From Hyphomicrobiales bacterium (GTDB lineage Bacteria; Pseudomonadota; Alphaproteobacteria; Rhizobiales; Rhizobiaceae): a DNA stretch of 64,000 bases. The DNA lies in the NCBI GenBank assembly GCA_900469475.1, contig UBXG01000008.1, forward strand, positions 124,526-188,525. The letters are read 5' to 3'. Below are positions 37,239-46,511 of this stretch, in pieces. A program made the translations under genes and the position numbers. How positions within the stretch are numbered: the stretch's first letter is position 1; each line of letters starts with the position of its first letter. The notes below the pieces were generated by a model. It was given only the letters and a program-made list of their open reading frames with translations. It was not told where the DNA came from and made no database searches.

Positions 37239-37966
37239 ACCAAATCTGGACGGCCTTCGCGGGCGATGATGCGCGTTTCGGCCGAGCCGATGATAACGCA
37301 GGTCGCCATATCTGCCTGCGAGGTCTCGGCATTCGCGAGCCCAGCGATCGTCATCCGCTCGTCTGGACGACCGGCGGCCCGGCCGAAGACGACAGGTGTT
37401 TCACCGGGCAGTATGGCGCGCAGGATTTCGAAGGCCTTGCCGAGTTGCCAGGGGCGAGCCTTGCTGATCGGATTGTAGAGCGCGATCACGAAGCCCGCTT
37501 CGGCGACGGCGCGGAGACGACTCTCGATCAGCGGCCAGGGCTTCAGATTGTCCGAAAGCGAGATCGCACAGAAATCATGTCCGAGCGGCGCGCCGATGCG
37601 GGCCGCAACGGCAAGCATGGCCGTGATACCCGGCACGACGATAAGGTCTACCGTCCGCCATTCAACCGGGCCGTGATCGATCGCCTCGCAAACGGCGGCC
37701 GCCATGGCAAAAACACCGGGATCGCCGCCGGAGACGACGCAGACATTGATGCCGGCTGAGGCCCGCTGCAGCGCCACCTTGGCGCGATCCAATTCCTCGC
37801 GATTGTCCGATGCCTGACGGATCTGGTCGTCGCGCAGCGTCAGGCGGTCGAGATAAGGACCGTAACCGTAAAATTCATGAGCGTCCGCGACCGCAGCCAG
37901 CGCCTCCGGCGTCGTCTGCTCAGGATTGCCGGGGCCGGTCCCAATCACATAAAGACGCCCGCTCAT
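37202..37966 (-). CDS. cobJ: CobJ, precorrin-3B C17-methyltransferase
   Basis: 254-residue tetrapyrrole methylase: GRLYVIGTGPGNPEQTTPEA, FYGYGPYLDRL, VVSGGDPGVFAMAA and VVPGITAMLAVAARIGAPLG. It performs ring contraction and C-17 methylation of precorrin-3B. The start at 37966 overlaps the cobI stop (ATGA); an ATG five codons upstream is also in frame. Its 3' end overlaps the 3' end of cobK on the other strand. Confidence 0.95.
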   Translation of the reverse strand: MSGRLYVIGTGPGNPEQTTPEALAAVADAHEFYGYGPYLDRLTLRDDQIRQASDNREELDRAKVALQRASAGINVCVVSGGDPGVFAMAAAVCEAIDHGPVEWRTVDLIVVPGITAMLAVAARIGAPLGHDFCAISLSDNLKPWPLIESRLRAVAEAGFVIALYNPISKARPWQLGKAFEILRAILPGETPVVFGRAAGRPDERMTIAGLANAETSQADMATCVIIGSAETRIIAREGRPDLVYTPRFIREEAK

Positions 37967-38700
37967 GGCCTGCTTTCCCAACCAGGAACCAGCACAAGGG
38001 AGAAATAGGGCGCCTCAGCATCGTCGCGGCTGGCAAGCGGCGTCATGGCGCCGTTGGCCATCGTGCCGCGCTCGACGTAAATCGCTTCCCCCAGCCGGCC
38101 CGCGGCATCGAGCGCGCGGCGGATTTTTGGCAGGTTGCGGCCGACTTTCATGATGACGGCCGCCTGCGTATCGCACAGGCGGCGGGTAAGCTCAGCCTCT
38201 GCCATCGTTCCCGGCAGCACGGAGAGAACGTCGTCTCCCTGCACCATCGGTAATCCCGCGAGCGACCAGCAGCCGGACATGGCCGTCACGCCAGGAATGA
38301 CCTCTGTGGGGAAGCGATCGGCAAGGCGCACATGCAGGTGCATGTAGGAACCGTAAAACAGCGGATCGCCTTCGCTGAGCACGGCAACCGTCTTCCCCTC
38401 GCGAAGATGCGCCGCCACCATCTCGGCCGAAGCGTCGTAGAAAGCGGTGATCTGAGTGAGATATTCCGGCGCGTCCTTGTCGATCTCGGTCGTGACCGGA
38501 TAGTAGAGCGGCAGCAGCTTTACGCCTGTTCTCAGAAACTCGCTGACGATGGCCTTGCCGTTGCCGCCTCTGCCCTGCTTGGCGAAGTAGGCAACCACGT
38601 CGGCGTGCTCTAAGGCCTTGACGGCCTTGACCGTCAGCAGTTCGGGATCGCCGGGGCCTGTGCCGACGCCGATCAGGCTTCCATTGGACGGCGCGCTCAT
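37963..38700 (-). CDS. cobI: CobI, precorrin-2 C20-methyltransferase
   Basis: 245-residue tetrapyrrole methylase: LIGVGTGPGDPELLTVKAVK, VVAYFAKQGRGGNGKAI, VAVLSEGDPLFYGSYMHLH and VIPGVTAMSGCWSLAGLP are the CobI signatures. It methylates C-20 of precorrin-2. It is coupled to cobH at its start and to cobJ at its end by four-base overlaps. Confidence 0.95.
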   Translation of the reverse strand: MSAPSNGSLIGVGTGPGDPELLTVKAVKALEHADVVAYFAKQGRGGNGKAIVSEFLRTGVKLLPLYYPVTTEIDKDAPEYLTQITAFYDASAEMVAAHLREGKTVAVLSEGDPLFYGSYMHLHVRLADRFPTEVIPGVTAMSGCWSLAGLPMVQGDDVLSVLPGTMAEAELTRRLCDTQAAVIMKVGRNLPKIRRALDAAGRLGEAIYVERGTMANGAMTPLASRDDAEAPYFSLVLVPGWESRP

Positions 38701-39329
38701 AGGCCCGGCCTCGCAAGCGCATTGAGGGCGGCTGCCGTCATGGCGCTGCCGCCAAGCCGGCCGCGCACAATGGCAAAAGGAACGCCGTAGGAGTTCTCGG
38801 CAAGCGCATCCTTCGATTCTGCCGCGCCGACAAAGCCGACGGGCATGCCGACAATGGCGGCAGGCTTCGGAGCGCCGTCACGCAGCATTTCCAGAAGATG
38901 GAAGAGGGCAGTCGGTGCGTTGCCGATGGCAACGATCGAGCCGGCAAGGCGATCGGTCCAAAGATGCATGGCCGCAGCCGAGCGCGTGTTGCCGATCGTC
39001 TTGGCGATCTCCGCCGTGCGCGGATCTTGCAAGGTGCAGATAACCTCGTTAGCGGCCGGCAGGCGTGCGCGGGTGACACCGCGGGCGACCATCTCCGCGT
39101 CGCAGAAAATCGGTGCGCCGGCAGAGAGCGCCTTGCGGGCGGATGCGACGAAATCGGGGGAGAAGAGAAAATGCTCTGCTGCTTCCACCAATCCGCAGGC
39201 ATGGATCATGCGGACTGCGACATCGGCCTCGGCTTCGGGAAAACGCTGGAGATCGGCTTCGCTGCGGATGATCGCGAAGGAGCGTTCATAGATCGCATCC
39301 CCCTCGCGGATATAGTCATAGTCAGGCAT
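38697..39329 (-). CDS. cobH: CobH, precorrin-8X methylmutase
   Basis: 210 residues of the CbiC/CobH family. YEIRDGDAIYERS-like IREGDAIYERSFAIIRSEAD at the start, RMIHACGLVEAAEHF with the catalytic His, FCDAEMVARGVTR, and PAAIVGMPVGFVGAAESKDA near the end. It moves the C-11 methyl group to C-12, giving hydrogenobyrinate. It begins two bases after the cobG stop. Confidence 0.95.
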   Translation of the reverse strand: MPDYDYIREGDAIYERSFAIIRSEADLQRFPEAEADVAVRMIHACGLVEAAEHFLFSPDFVASARKALSAGAPIFCDAEMVARGVTRARLPAANEVICTLQDPRTAEIAKTIGNTRSAAAMHLWTDRLAGSIVAIGNAPTALFHLLEMLRDGAPKPAAIVGMPVGFVGAAESKDALAENSYGVPFAIVRGRLGGSAMTAAALNALARPGL

Positions 39330-39331
39330 TT

Positions 39332-40744
39332 CTATCCCTGTCGTAAAGCCGTCGCTATTGCGTCCCGGCCGAGCCGTTTAAGACACTGCTGTGCCGATTC
39401 GCCAGCAGCCTTGTTGTTCCGTACCAGTTTCCCGAGCGCAGTCAGCGCCGATTTCAGGTCTTCCTTGTGGATGTAAGCCACGGGCTCTGATGATGATGAC
39501 CCATTTACGACAATAGCATAGCCCGTTGCAGCACCGACGATGGTCAGCATTGCCGGAGACGGATGGGCGCAGCCTTTGGCGCAGCCGGATAGGTGCACTT
39601 GGAGCGAGCCGTCAAGCAGGTCGGGGCCTAAGTTGATGAGATCTGCGGCCGCCTGCCTCGTTGAATAATGCGCAGAGGCACATGCGCCGGCGCCGGAGCA
39701 TGGGATTGCATAATTGGCCGGATCGTCAGCGCGCGTCTGGAAGCCGCAATCAACTGCGGCGGCGAGAATGTCTTCAATGCGATCGCGAGGAGGCCCGAGC
39801 ATCAGCAGGCTGTGTTCCGGCCCCGTCCGAATTTCATGCACCCCCGCGACCTCGGCTACTTCGAGAAAGCGGATGAGATCTCGGGCGTGGATCCGACCGA
39901 AGGCCGGTCGCAGGCCGAAGGCCGAATGCTGCTTGCCGAGCGGGATGAGGCCGACAGGAGAGGCCGGGGTAGCGTTTTCGACGGGTGAGAAACGGGGAAC
40001 GGCCGGAAGTTGCGCTTGCAAAGAAGCAATGTCCAGATCGCGGCCGCGAGCGCGAGGACCGATTGCGGTCAATGCTTTGACCAGGGTGATGACGCCAGGA
40101 ATCGCTTGTTCGTCGGTCAAGTTGGCAAGCGGCGTGGCCGTCGCCTGTGTTCCGGCAATCGCAAGCTCCCACAGTTGCCTGCCATCTACGGCGTTGATCG
40201 CCTTCAAACGAATATCCGCCGAAATTTCATCGAGGATCACCCGGCCGCCGCCGTCGACGATGATGGCGAGCTTGGCAGCGAGCGCCGGCTTGGGATGTAG
40301 GGAATCGATGGCGTTTCGTAGCCGTTGAGCGAGCCCACGCGCATCGGCGATCTCCGACGGATCGACATCGCTGAGCGGCGGGACTTCGATCGCAACGCCG
40401 CTCTCCGGCACGATGCCGGCGCGGTCGATATCGGCGGCCAGTCCCGGCATGCTTTGCGGCGTCATACCGCGCAGCTGAAAATTGCCCCGCGCAGTGATCT
40501 CGATCAGACCGTTGCCATGCTTTTCTGTAGCCTCGGCCAAGGCGCGAAGTTGCGCAACCGTGAGGCCTGGCGTCAATGGCCGCAGGCGCACGAGCAGCCC
40601 GTCACCCGTCTGCATCGGCGCGTTCAAGGAGGGGCAGGCACCGCGAACCATGGAGGGCAGGGGCGACGCAATGTCATCCTCGGCGGCTCCCCCCTGAGGG
40701 ATGCACGCCTGGTCCTCCATTGTCTGCGTGTCGGCCGCAACCAT
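39332..40744 (-). CDS. cobG: CobG, precorrin-3B synthase (iron-sulfur monooxygenase)
   Basis: About 470 residues in the nitrite/sulfite-reductase-like fold with two ferredoxin-like half domains (LLVRLRPLTPGLTVAQLRAL and VGLIPLGKQHSAFGLRPAFG). The [4Fe-4S]/sirohaem cysteines appear as CSGAGAC (C-x5-C) and SGCAKGC (C-x3-C). With O2 it converts precorrin-3A to precorrin-3B, marking the aerobic pathway. ATG 40744 (after GAAGGG) and ATG 40759 (after AAGGA) are both possible starts. Confidence 0.92.
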   Translation of the reverse strand: MVAADTQTMEDQACIPQGGAAEDDIASPLPSMVRGACPSLNAPMQTGDGLLVRLRPLTPGLTVAQLRALAEATEKHGNGLIEITARGNFQLRGMTPQSMPGLAADIDRAGIVPESGVAIEVPPLSDVDPSEIADARGLAQRLRNAIDSLHPKPALAAKLAIIVDGGGRVILDEISADIRLKAINAVDGRQLWELAIAGTQATATPLANLTDEQAIPGVITLVKALTAIGPRARGRDLDIASLQAQLPAVPRFSPVENATPASPVGLIPLGKQHSAFGLRPAFGRIHARDLIRFLEVAEVAGVHEIRTGPEHSLLMLGPPRDRIEDILAAAVDCGFQTRADDPANYAIPCSGAGACASAHYSTRQAAADLINLGPDLLDGSLQVHLSGCAKGCAHPSPAMLTIVGAATGYAIVVNGSSSSEPVAYIHKEDLKSALTALGKLVRNNKAAGESAQQCLKRLGRDAIATALRQG

Positions 40745-40816
40745 AAAACTGCCCTTCATAAGGGACATTTCCTTGCACAAACCGGATCGGCGGGCAAACG
40801 ATTTGGTATTCGGCGC

Positions 40817-41593
40817 TTATTCGAGATCGTCGAAATCCTGCCCCTTGCGCATGAGGTAGATATCCATGATCCATCCGTGCCTGGCGCGGGCTTCGGCGCG
40901 GGTCGCGAGAATGCGCTCGGAAACGTCAGCCAGCCTGCCGGCAATCGTGATCTCATCCCGAGTGCCGAGATAGGCGCCCCAATAGATATAGGCATCGGGA
41001 TCATCGATCTTGCTGAAGGCCTGCTCGCCGTCGAGCATGACGACGGCCGTTTCGGCAGTGCCCGGAAAGCTCTCGGCCAGCCGCCGACCGGTGGTGATCT
41101 GCACCGGCTTGCCGACGAGGTTAAGTGGGATGCGATGGCTTGCCGTCAGCGCCTGGATGCTGGTGATGCCGGGAACAACGCTGTAGTCGAGAGCGATCTT
41201 ACCGCGAGCGACGACACGCTCGAGAATGCGCAATGTGCTGTCGTAAAGGCCCGGATCGCCCCAGACGAGAAAGGCAGCACTCTCTCTTTCCGTCAGATGT
41301 TCCAGAAACAACCGCTCATAAGTCGCGGAAATTGCGTCATGCCATTCGTCGACGCTCTGCACATAGCTGCGGTCCGCCATCTGGCGCGAGGGCACGTCAT
41401 AACCAACGAAACGCGTGGCCGGATTGGTGACATAGCGCTGGCAGATGTCGCGCCTGACATCGGCGAGTTCCGTCTTGGCCGCGCCCTTGCTGGGAATGAG
41501 GATGACATCGGCTGCGTTCAGTGCGTTGATCGCCTGCACGGTCAGATGCTCCGGATTTCCCGTGCCGATACCGACGATGTAAATATGCCGCAT
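40817..41593 (-). CDS. cobF: CobF, precorrin-6A synthase (deacetylating)
   Basis: 258 residues: HIYIVGIGTGNPEHLTVQAI, FLVWGDPGLYDSTLRILE, VVPGITSIQALTASHRIPLN and the CobF-type WGAYLGTRDEI. It methylates C-1 with loss of the C-20 acetyl unit. ATG 41593 is the start; codons open further upstream come from the adjoining RIME-like repeat and are not coding. It is the first gene of the minus-strand cob run. I found no B12-box upstream, so a cobalamin riboswitch is not evident here. Confidence 0.95.
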   Translation of the reverse strand: MRHIYIVGIGTGNPEHLTVQAINALNAADVILIPSKGAAKTELADVRRDICQRYVTNPATRFVGYDVPSRQMADRSYVQSVDEWHDAISATYERLFLEHLTERESAAFLVWGDPGLYDSTLRILERVVARGKIALDYSVVPGITSIQALTASHRIPLNLVGKPVQITTGRRLAESFPGTAETAVVMLDGEQAFSKIDDPDAYIYWGAYLGTRDEITIAGRLADVSERILATRAEARARHGWIMDIYLMRKGQDFDDLE

Positions 41594-41614
41594 ATGCCTG
41601 CCCTCGCTCTTGGT

Positions 41615-41713
41615 GCAATTCCAGGAAAAGTGCGCAGCGGTTTTCCGTCCGGAATTGCAAGGAAACAAAGAGATAGAGCGGCTCAGAGATTCCGTGAAAG
41701 GCTGAGCCGCTCT
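41615..41713. repeat. RIME-like intergenic repeat, copy 2
   Basis: Second copy of the element at 27346-27445. The first palindrome spans 41615-41658 (GCAATTCC ... GGAATTGC), with AAAGTGCGCAGCGGTTTTCC inside. The second has perfect twelve-base arms AGAGCGGCTCAG (41675-41686) and CTGAGCCGCTCT (41702-41713). It stands just upstream of cobF and downstream of an AraC gene. Confidence 0.75.
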
Positions 41714-41755
41714 GGCGCTGTTTGCCGGAAGCGTCCGGTCATTTCAAGAGGAGCT

Positions 41756-42592
41756 TCAAGCCGATTGCCGCTCAAAGGTCCAGCGGTTGGCGATATAGCT
41801 GCGCGGCGAGGTGCCGAGCATGCGGCGGAACATGGTGGTGAATGCCGCCACGCTTTCGTAGCCTGCTTCGAGTGCGACATTGGTCACGGGTTGGCCCTCG
41901 GCAAGCTGCGGCAGGCAGGCGAAAACGCTCGCTTGTTGTCTCCATGTGGTGAAGCTGATGCCGGTTTCCTTGCGGAACTGCCGTGTGAACGTCCGGCGGC
42001 TCACAGAAAGCTTCTCCGCCCAATCGTCCAATCTGGCGTTGGGCGATGGAGTGGACAGATAGTCGCGGCAGAGCGCGGCCATCCGACGGTCGGACGGGAA
42101 GGGGAGACCGAGGGGCCGTTCCGGCAGCGTCGCGATCTCTTCGACGAGAAGCGACAGGACCAGCCTTGCCTTTCGATGACTGAGGGGTGCCTCTCGCAGC
42201 CGAATGGCCTCCAATAGCAGGCTGCGGGCGAGGTCCGTCACTTCGACGACGCGCGGGGCCTCATCCTTCGGCGGCTGGCTGCGCGGCGTCACGTAGACGG
42301 ATTTCATACTGACATCGCTCAGGATTTCGATCGAATGTTCCAGCCCAACGGGGATGAAAAGGGCATGGCCGGGCGGCACCATCCAGCGGCCGCGCGCTGT
42401 CATGATCAGGGCGACGCCGGCGAAGATGCACAGCAGCTGCGTGCGGCGGTGGCGGTGCCACGGAACGGTATAGCCCTGCGGCGGCTCGGCGCTATGGACG
42501 AGGATATCCGCGGGCGAATCCTCCATCCAGCGCATGTTCTGCACATGATCGTCGGCGAGGGTTGCCAGCAACTGTTTCGAAAGCTTTTCCAT
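41756..42592 (-). CDS. AraC-family regulator of the adjacent efflux gene
   Basis: 278 residues: N-terminal cupin (about 25-110, with TVPWHRHRRTQLL) and C-terminal AraC DNA-binding domain (about 175-275), showing LSVSRRTFTRQFRKETGISF, VALEAGYESVAAFTTMFRRM and GTSPRSYI. The layout resembles the NimR subgroup, members of which control a divergent MFS pump; here an Fsr-like MFS gene is divergent. An inverted repeat overlaps the start region, suggesting autoregulation. Confidence 0.88.
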   Translation of the reverse strand: MEKLSKQLLATLADDHVQNMRWMEDSPADILVHSAEPPQGYTVPWHRHRRTQLLCIFAGVALIMTARGRWMVPPGHALFIPVGLEHSIEILSDVSMKSVYVTPRSQPPKDEAPRVVEVTDLARSLLLEAIRLREAPLSHRKARLVLSLLVEEIATLPERPLGLPFPSDRRMAALCRDYLSTPSPNARLDDWAEKLSVSRRTFTRQFRKETGISFTTWRQQASVFACLPQLAEGQPVTNVALEAGYESVAAFTTMFRRMLGTSPRSYIANRWTFERQSA

Positions 42593-42593
42593 T

Positions 42594-42622
42594 TTGGCCC
42601 AATCGAGAAACTATTGGACCAG
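42594..42622. promoter_or_regulatory. Inverted repeat between AraC regulator and MFS gene
   Basis: TTGGCCCAAT (42594-42603) and ATTGGACCAG (42613-42622) form a nine-of-ten inverted repeat with a nine-base centre. It touches the AraC start codon and lies about 90 bp before the MFS start, a good position for a shared operator. Confidence 0.45.
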
Positions 42623-42711
42623 AACACGAAAGAAGGACACACGCAAGCCGTGCTAAAGGCGGATCAAGTCATATGCCTGGCAAATCTGCCGGCACAGGAA
42701 GGATTACCCCG

Positions 42712-43908
42712 ATGGTTGCGGAAGTCTTGGGCACGCAGGCCCGATATCAGAAGACGACGATGTCGGTCGTCATGGCCGTCAGCACGTGTCATATGCTGAA
42801 CGATACGATGCAGTCGCTTTTGACATCGCTCTACCCGATGTTCAGAGAGAATTACGCGCTCGATTTCGTGCAGATCGGCCTGCTGACGATGATGTTCCAG
42901 ATCACCGCATCGCTGCTGCAGCCGGTGGTCGGTATCGTCACTGACAAATGGCCGATGCCCTATTCGCTGCCGGTCGGCATGGTCAGCACCTTTGCAGGCC
43001 TGCTGCTGCTTGGCTATGCCGGCAGTTTCGGCGTGCTCCTGATCGCTGCAAGCCTGATCGGCTTCGGTTCGGCCGTCTTCCATCCGGAGGCATCGCGCGT
43101 CGCCCGGCTGGCGTCGGGCGGGCGCCATGGCCTGGCGCAATCGCTGTTCCAGCTCGGCGGTAATGCCGGCTCGGCAATCGGGCCGCTGATCGCCGCTTTC
43201 TTCGTCCTGCAACACGGCCAGAAGAGCGTCGCCTGGCTTTCGGTGCTCGCGGTGATCGGGTTCATCGTTCTGAGCTGGGTCGGCAATTGGTTCATCAATC
43301 ACCGCCGCCAGCAGTCGGCCCGTCCAGCGCCGAGCCGCGCCTTGCCGATCGCACGTAGCAAGGCGATGTGGGCGCTTGCCATTCTGATCTTGTTGACGGC
43401 GACGAAGAATGTCTACATGGCGAGCATATCCAGCTATTTCACCTTCTACGTCATCGACAAGTTTCATCTCGATGTCCGCGACGCGCAGCTGATGCTGTTC
43501 CTCTTCCTCGGTTCCGTCGCCGTCGGCACGATCATGGGCGGTCCGGTGGGCGATCGCTTTGGCGCGCGTTTCGTGATCTGGTTCTCGATCCTCGGCGTCA
43601 TCCCGTTTGCGCTTTTGATGCCCTATGCGAACCTGTTCTGGACCTGCGTCCTGACTGTCGTCATCGGCCTCGTGCTAGCCTCAGCCTTCCCGGCGATCGT
43701 GGTCTTTGCGCAGGAACTGATCCCCGGCCGCGTCGGGCTGATTGGCGGCATCTTCTTCGGCTTCGCCTTCGGTGCGGGTGGATTGGGGGCTGCGGCGCTC
43801 GGAGATTTTGCCGACACGCATGGCATTCCCTTCGTCTACACGCTCTGCTCGTATCTGCCGCTGCTCGGCCTGTTCACGATCTTCCTGCCGCGAATCCCAC
43901 GGCATTGA
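42712..43908 (+). CDS. fsr: MFS transporter, fosmidomycin-resistance (Fsr) type
   Basis: 398 residues, twelve membrane segments. Characteristic Fsr features are the N-terminal STCHMLNDTMQSLLTSLYPM, GSAVFHPEASRVARLASGG, GQAQSLFQLGGNAG-like LAQSLFQLGGNAGSAIGPL and GGPVGDRFGAR in the second half. ATG 42712 follows GAAGGA at eight bases; ATG 42673 would add 13 residues. It is probably a proton-driven drug efflux pump. It is convergent with dadA. Confidence 0.88.
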   Translation: MVAEVLGTQARYQKTTMSVVMAVSTCHMLNDTMQSLLTSLYPMFRENYALDFVQIGLLTMMFQITASLLQPVVGIVTDKWPMPYSLPVGMVSTFAGLLLLGYAGSFGVLLIAASLIGFGSAVFHPEASRVARLASGGRHGLAQSLFQLGGNAGSAIGPLIAAFFVLQHGQKSVAWLSVLAVIGFIVLSWVGNWFINHRRQQSARPAPSRALPIARSKAMWALAILILLTATKNVYMASISSYFTFYVIDKFHLDVRDAQLMLFLFLGSVAVGTIMGGPVGDRFGARFVIWFSILGVIPFALLMPYANLFWTCVLTVVIGLVLASAFPAIVVFAQELIPGRVGLIGGIFFGFAFGAGGLGAAALGDFADTHGIPFVYTLCSYLPLLGLFTIFLPRIPRH

Positions 43909-43916
43909 TCGAGATC

Positions 43917-43935
43917 GGCGGGCAATTGGCCCGCC
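43917..43935. terminator. Hairpin between convergent MFS and dadA genes
   Basis: Seven-base perfect arms GGCGGGC / GCCCGCC with five-base loop in the 61-bp gap between two convergent stops. A bidirectional terminator is likely although T runs are short. Confidence 0.5.
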
Positions 43936-43969
43936 ACCATTCTTAAGCGCTCGCGTTGAGACCTCTTTG

Positions 43970-45220
43970 TCAGGCGTAGCGGCTGACGGCGAGGTCCGTC
44001 GCGTCGATATCAGGCTTGCGGCCGCTGACCAGATCGCTGATGACTCGCGCCGAGCCGGAACTCATGGTCCATCCGAGCGTGCCGTGGCCGGTATTGAGAA
44101 ATAGTCCCTTGATTTTCGTCGGTCCGATGACCGGCGTGCCATCCGGCGTCATCGGCCGCAAGCCCGACCAGAAGGAAGCCTTGGCAACATCGCCCCCGGG
44201 GAAGAGGTCGGTGACGGAATGCTCAAGCGTCTGGCGCCGGGCAAGGCCGAGATCGTTGGTATAGCCGGATATCTCTGCCATGCCGCCGACGCGGATGCGA
44301 TCGCCGAGGCGGGTAATGGCGATCTTGTAGGTTTCGTCCATGACCGTCGATTCTGGTGCGCGCGAGGCATCGGTGATCGGGATCGTCAGCGAGTAACCCT
44401 TAACCGGATAGACGGACAGGCTGATGCCGAGCGGCTTCAGCAAAAGCGGCGAATAGCTGCCGAGCGCGATAACGATCGCATCGGCATTCAAGCGCCCACG
44501 GTCGGTCATGACGGCGCGCGCCTGCTCCCCCTGAACGTCGAGGCCCTTGATCGTCGTGCCATACTGGAACTTTACGCCGAGCTCGATTGCCTTCGCCGCA
44601 AGCGCATTGGTGAATTTAAAGCAGTCGCCGGTTTCGTCCTTCGGCGTCAGCAGGCCACCGACGATCTTGCCGCGGACATGCCGGAGAGCCGGTTCAACGC
44701 TGACGCAGCCATCGGGATCGAGCACTTTATAGAGGATGCCATCGGCTGCCAGGGCCTTGACGTCCTTGGCCGATGCATCGAGCTGCGCTTGCGTGCGGAA
44801 GAGCTGCAGCGTGCCCTGCATGCGTTCGTCATAGGCAATGCCCGTTTCTTCGCGAAGCTGAGCGAGCGAAATGCGGCTGTAATCGGCAAGGCGCAGCATC
44901 CGGCTCTTATTGATCGCATAGCGTTCCGAGGTGCAGTTCGACAGCATCTTGACGAGCCATGAAAGCATGGCGCCATCGACCTTCGGGCGCAAGATCAGCG
45001 GCGCGTGGTGCATGAACAGCCACTTGATCGCCTTCATGGGGATGCCGGGTGCCGCCCAGGGCGAGCAGTAGCCGAAAGAGACTTCCCCAGCATTGGCGAA
45101 GCTAGTTTCCAACGCTGGCCCCTGCTGGCGGTCGATGACCGTGACTTCGTGGCCCGCCTTGGCTAGCTGATAGGCTGACGTCACGCCGATGATGCCGGCA
45201 CCCAGAACGGCGACTTTCAT
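43970..45220 (-). CDS. dadA: DadA, D-amino-acid dehydrogenase
   Basis: 416-residue FAD oxidoreductase of the DAO family. It starts [20 protein letters not shown] (FAD site), has [20 protein letters not shown] and [14 protein letters not shown] typical of DadA, and ends with [16 protein letters not shown] for flavin binding. It oxidises D-alanine to pyruvate and passes electrons to the respiratory chain. It follows alr by 31 bp on the same strand, forming the common dad pair for L-alanine use. GAGGA precedes the ATG. Confidence 0.93.
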   Translation of the reverse strand: MKVAVLGAGIIGVTSAYQLAKAGHEVTVIDRQQGPALETSFANAGEVSFGYCSPWAAPGIPMKAIKWLFMHHAPLILRPKVDGAMLSWLVKMLSNCTSERYAINKSRMLRLADYSRISLAQLREETGIAYDERMQGTLQLFRTQAQLDASAKDVKALAADGILYKVLDPDGCVSVEPALRHVRGKIVGGLLTPKDETGDCFKFTNALAAKAIELGVKFQYGTTIKGLDVQGEQARAVMTDRGRLNADAIVIALGSYSPLLLKPLGISLSVYPVKGYSLTIPITDASRAPESTVMDETYKIAITRLGDRIRVGGMAEISGYTNDLGLARRQTLEHSVTDLFPGGDVAKASFWSGLRPMTPDGTPVIGPTKIKGLFLNTGHGTLGWTMSSGSARVISDLVSGRKPDIDATDLAVSRYA

Positions 45221-45251
45221 GATGTCCTCAGAGACTTGAGAGATGGGGAGG

Positions 45252-46385
45252 TCAGCGATATTGACGGTGGAAGCGATGGCCGAGACTGGTCAGGATTTCA
45301 TAGGAAATCAAGCCGGCATCGCGCGCAAGATCATCCACGGTCTGATGATCTCCAAGAACTTCCACCATGCTGCCGAAAGAGAGTGCACCCTCGGGCAAGG
45401 CGCTGATATCGATTGTCGTGCTGTCCATCGAGACGCGGCCGACGATCGGCAGGCGAACGCCGTTGTAATAGACCGCGCCGCGATCGCTGAGGCTGCGCGG
45501 CAGGCCATCGGCATAGCCGGCGGCGATCGTCGCGAGCCGGGTCCGGCCTTTCGTCACATGCACGCCGGCATAGCCGACCCGCGCGCCCTCCGGAACGGTT
45601 CGCGTCTGTACGACTGCGACATCGAGCCGAACGACGGCTTCCATGGGGTTGGCAACGCCACCGGTCGGAGCGCCGCCATAAAGGGCAATCCCCGGGCGCG
45701 CCAGTACGCCATGGAAATCTCCGCCAAGAAAGATGCCGCCTGAGTTTGCGAACGAAACATCGTACTGCGGAAACTCCGTTGCGACGCGACGCATTTCGGC
45801 AAGCTGATCGGCGTTCTGTCCGCTGCTCGCCTCGTCCGCAGAGGCGAGGTGACTCATGATGAAGAGAATGTCGATGTCGTCGGACGCCTGCAGGTGAGTT
45901 GCGACGGCGCTTCTGTCTTCCGGCGGTATGCCAAGCCGCGACATGCCGGTATCGAATTGCAGAACCGCCGGGAGCCTGCGCTGAAGAGAGCGTGCCGTCT
46001 GCGACCATTGCTGCAACTGATCGAGCGAATTGATGACAGGCACGATACCGCCATCGGCGCAGGTAGCCTCGTTGCCGGACAACAGGCCGTTCAGTACAAA
46101 AATCGTCGCATCGCCAGGGAGTTGCGGGCGCAGCCGCAGTGCCTCGATGAAATGGGCGACGAAGAAATGCCGGCACCCGCGCCCGTAGAGCACTTTCGAG
46201 ACTTGATCGGCACCGAGTCCATAGGAATCGGCCTTGACGACGGCAGCTGTTTTTGTCGGCGCAACGATGGCGGATAACTTGTCATAATTCCGGGATAGTG
46301 CGGCCAGATCGACCGTCAGATAACCACATGCTCCACTGTCGATCGCCGATTTTAGCACTCGAGAATTCACAATGCCGCCGTCCAT
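45252..46385 (-). CDS. alr: Alanine racemase, catabolic (DadX type)
   Basis: 377-residue fold type III PLP enzyme. The PLP lysine is Lys51 in [28 protein letters not shown] and a later GYAGVHV (position of the active-site Tyr) are family motifs, and [17 protein letters not shown] precedes the C-terminal barrel. It makes D-alanine for DadA from imported L-alanine. It is divergent from an Lrp-type gene. A housekeeping alr for cell wall D-alanine may be encoded elsewhere. Confidence 0.93.
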   Translation of the reverse strand: MDGGIVNSRVLKSAIDSGACGYLTVDLAALSRNYDKLSAIVAPTKTAAVVKADSYGLGADQVSKVLYGRGCRHFFVAHFIEALRLRPQLPGDATIFVLNGLLSGNEATCADGGIVPVINSLDQLQQWSQTARSLQRRLPAVLQFDTGMSRLGIPPEDRSAVATHLQASDDIDILFIMSHLASADEASSGQNADQLAEMRRVATEFPQYDVSFANSGGIFLGGDFHGVLARPGIALYGGAPTGGVANPMEAVVRLDVAVVQTRTVPEGARVGYAGVHVTKGRTRLATIAAGYADGLPRSLSDRGAVYYNGVRLPIVGRVSMDSTTIDISALPEGALSFGSMVEVLGDHQTVDDLARDAGLISYEILTSLGHRFHRQYR

Positions 46386-46459
46386 GTCCGCCCCTCACTT
46401 CTTCAAAGGCAGATTATTGAAAGGATCGTGAAATTGTTCGCCAAACAGTGATTGATTAT

Positions 46460-46473
46460 TGTGTAATTGCACA
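46460..46473. promoter_or_regulatory. Candidate Lrp-type operator between alr and its regulator
   Basis: TGTGTAATTGCACA reads as a near-palindrome (six of seven pairs) in the middle of the divergent alr/Lrp spacer, flanked by further A/T runs. Size and place fit an Lrp/AsnC dimer site. Confidence 0.45.
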
Positions 46474-46511
46474 GATATTGAAATGATCTGCGATTTTTTG
46501 AAAGAATCCAC

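Noticed and set aside
41594..41668. N-terminal extension of CobF
   Set aside because: The extra codons derive from the RIME-like repeat; CobF homologues start at the MRHIYIVGIG methionine.
41594..41755. Cobalamin riboswitch upstream of cobF
   Set aside because: I looked for a B12-box-like sequence and multi-stem leader and saw only the repeat element.
40325..42217. Plus-strand open frame of 630 codons opposite cobG, cobF and the AraC gene
   Set aside because: It runs across three real genes and a RIME-like repeat, and has no domain or ribosome site.
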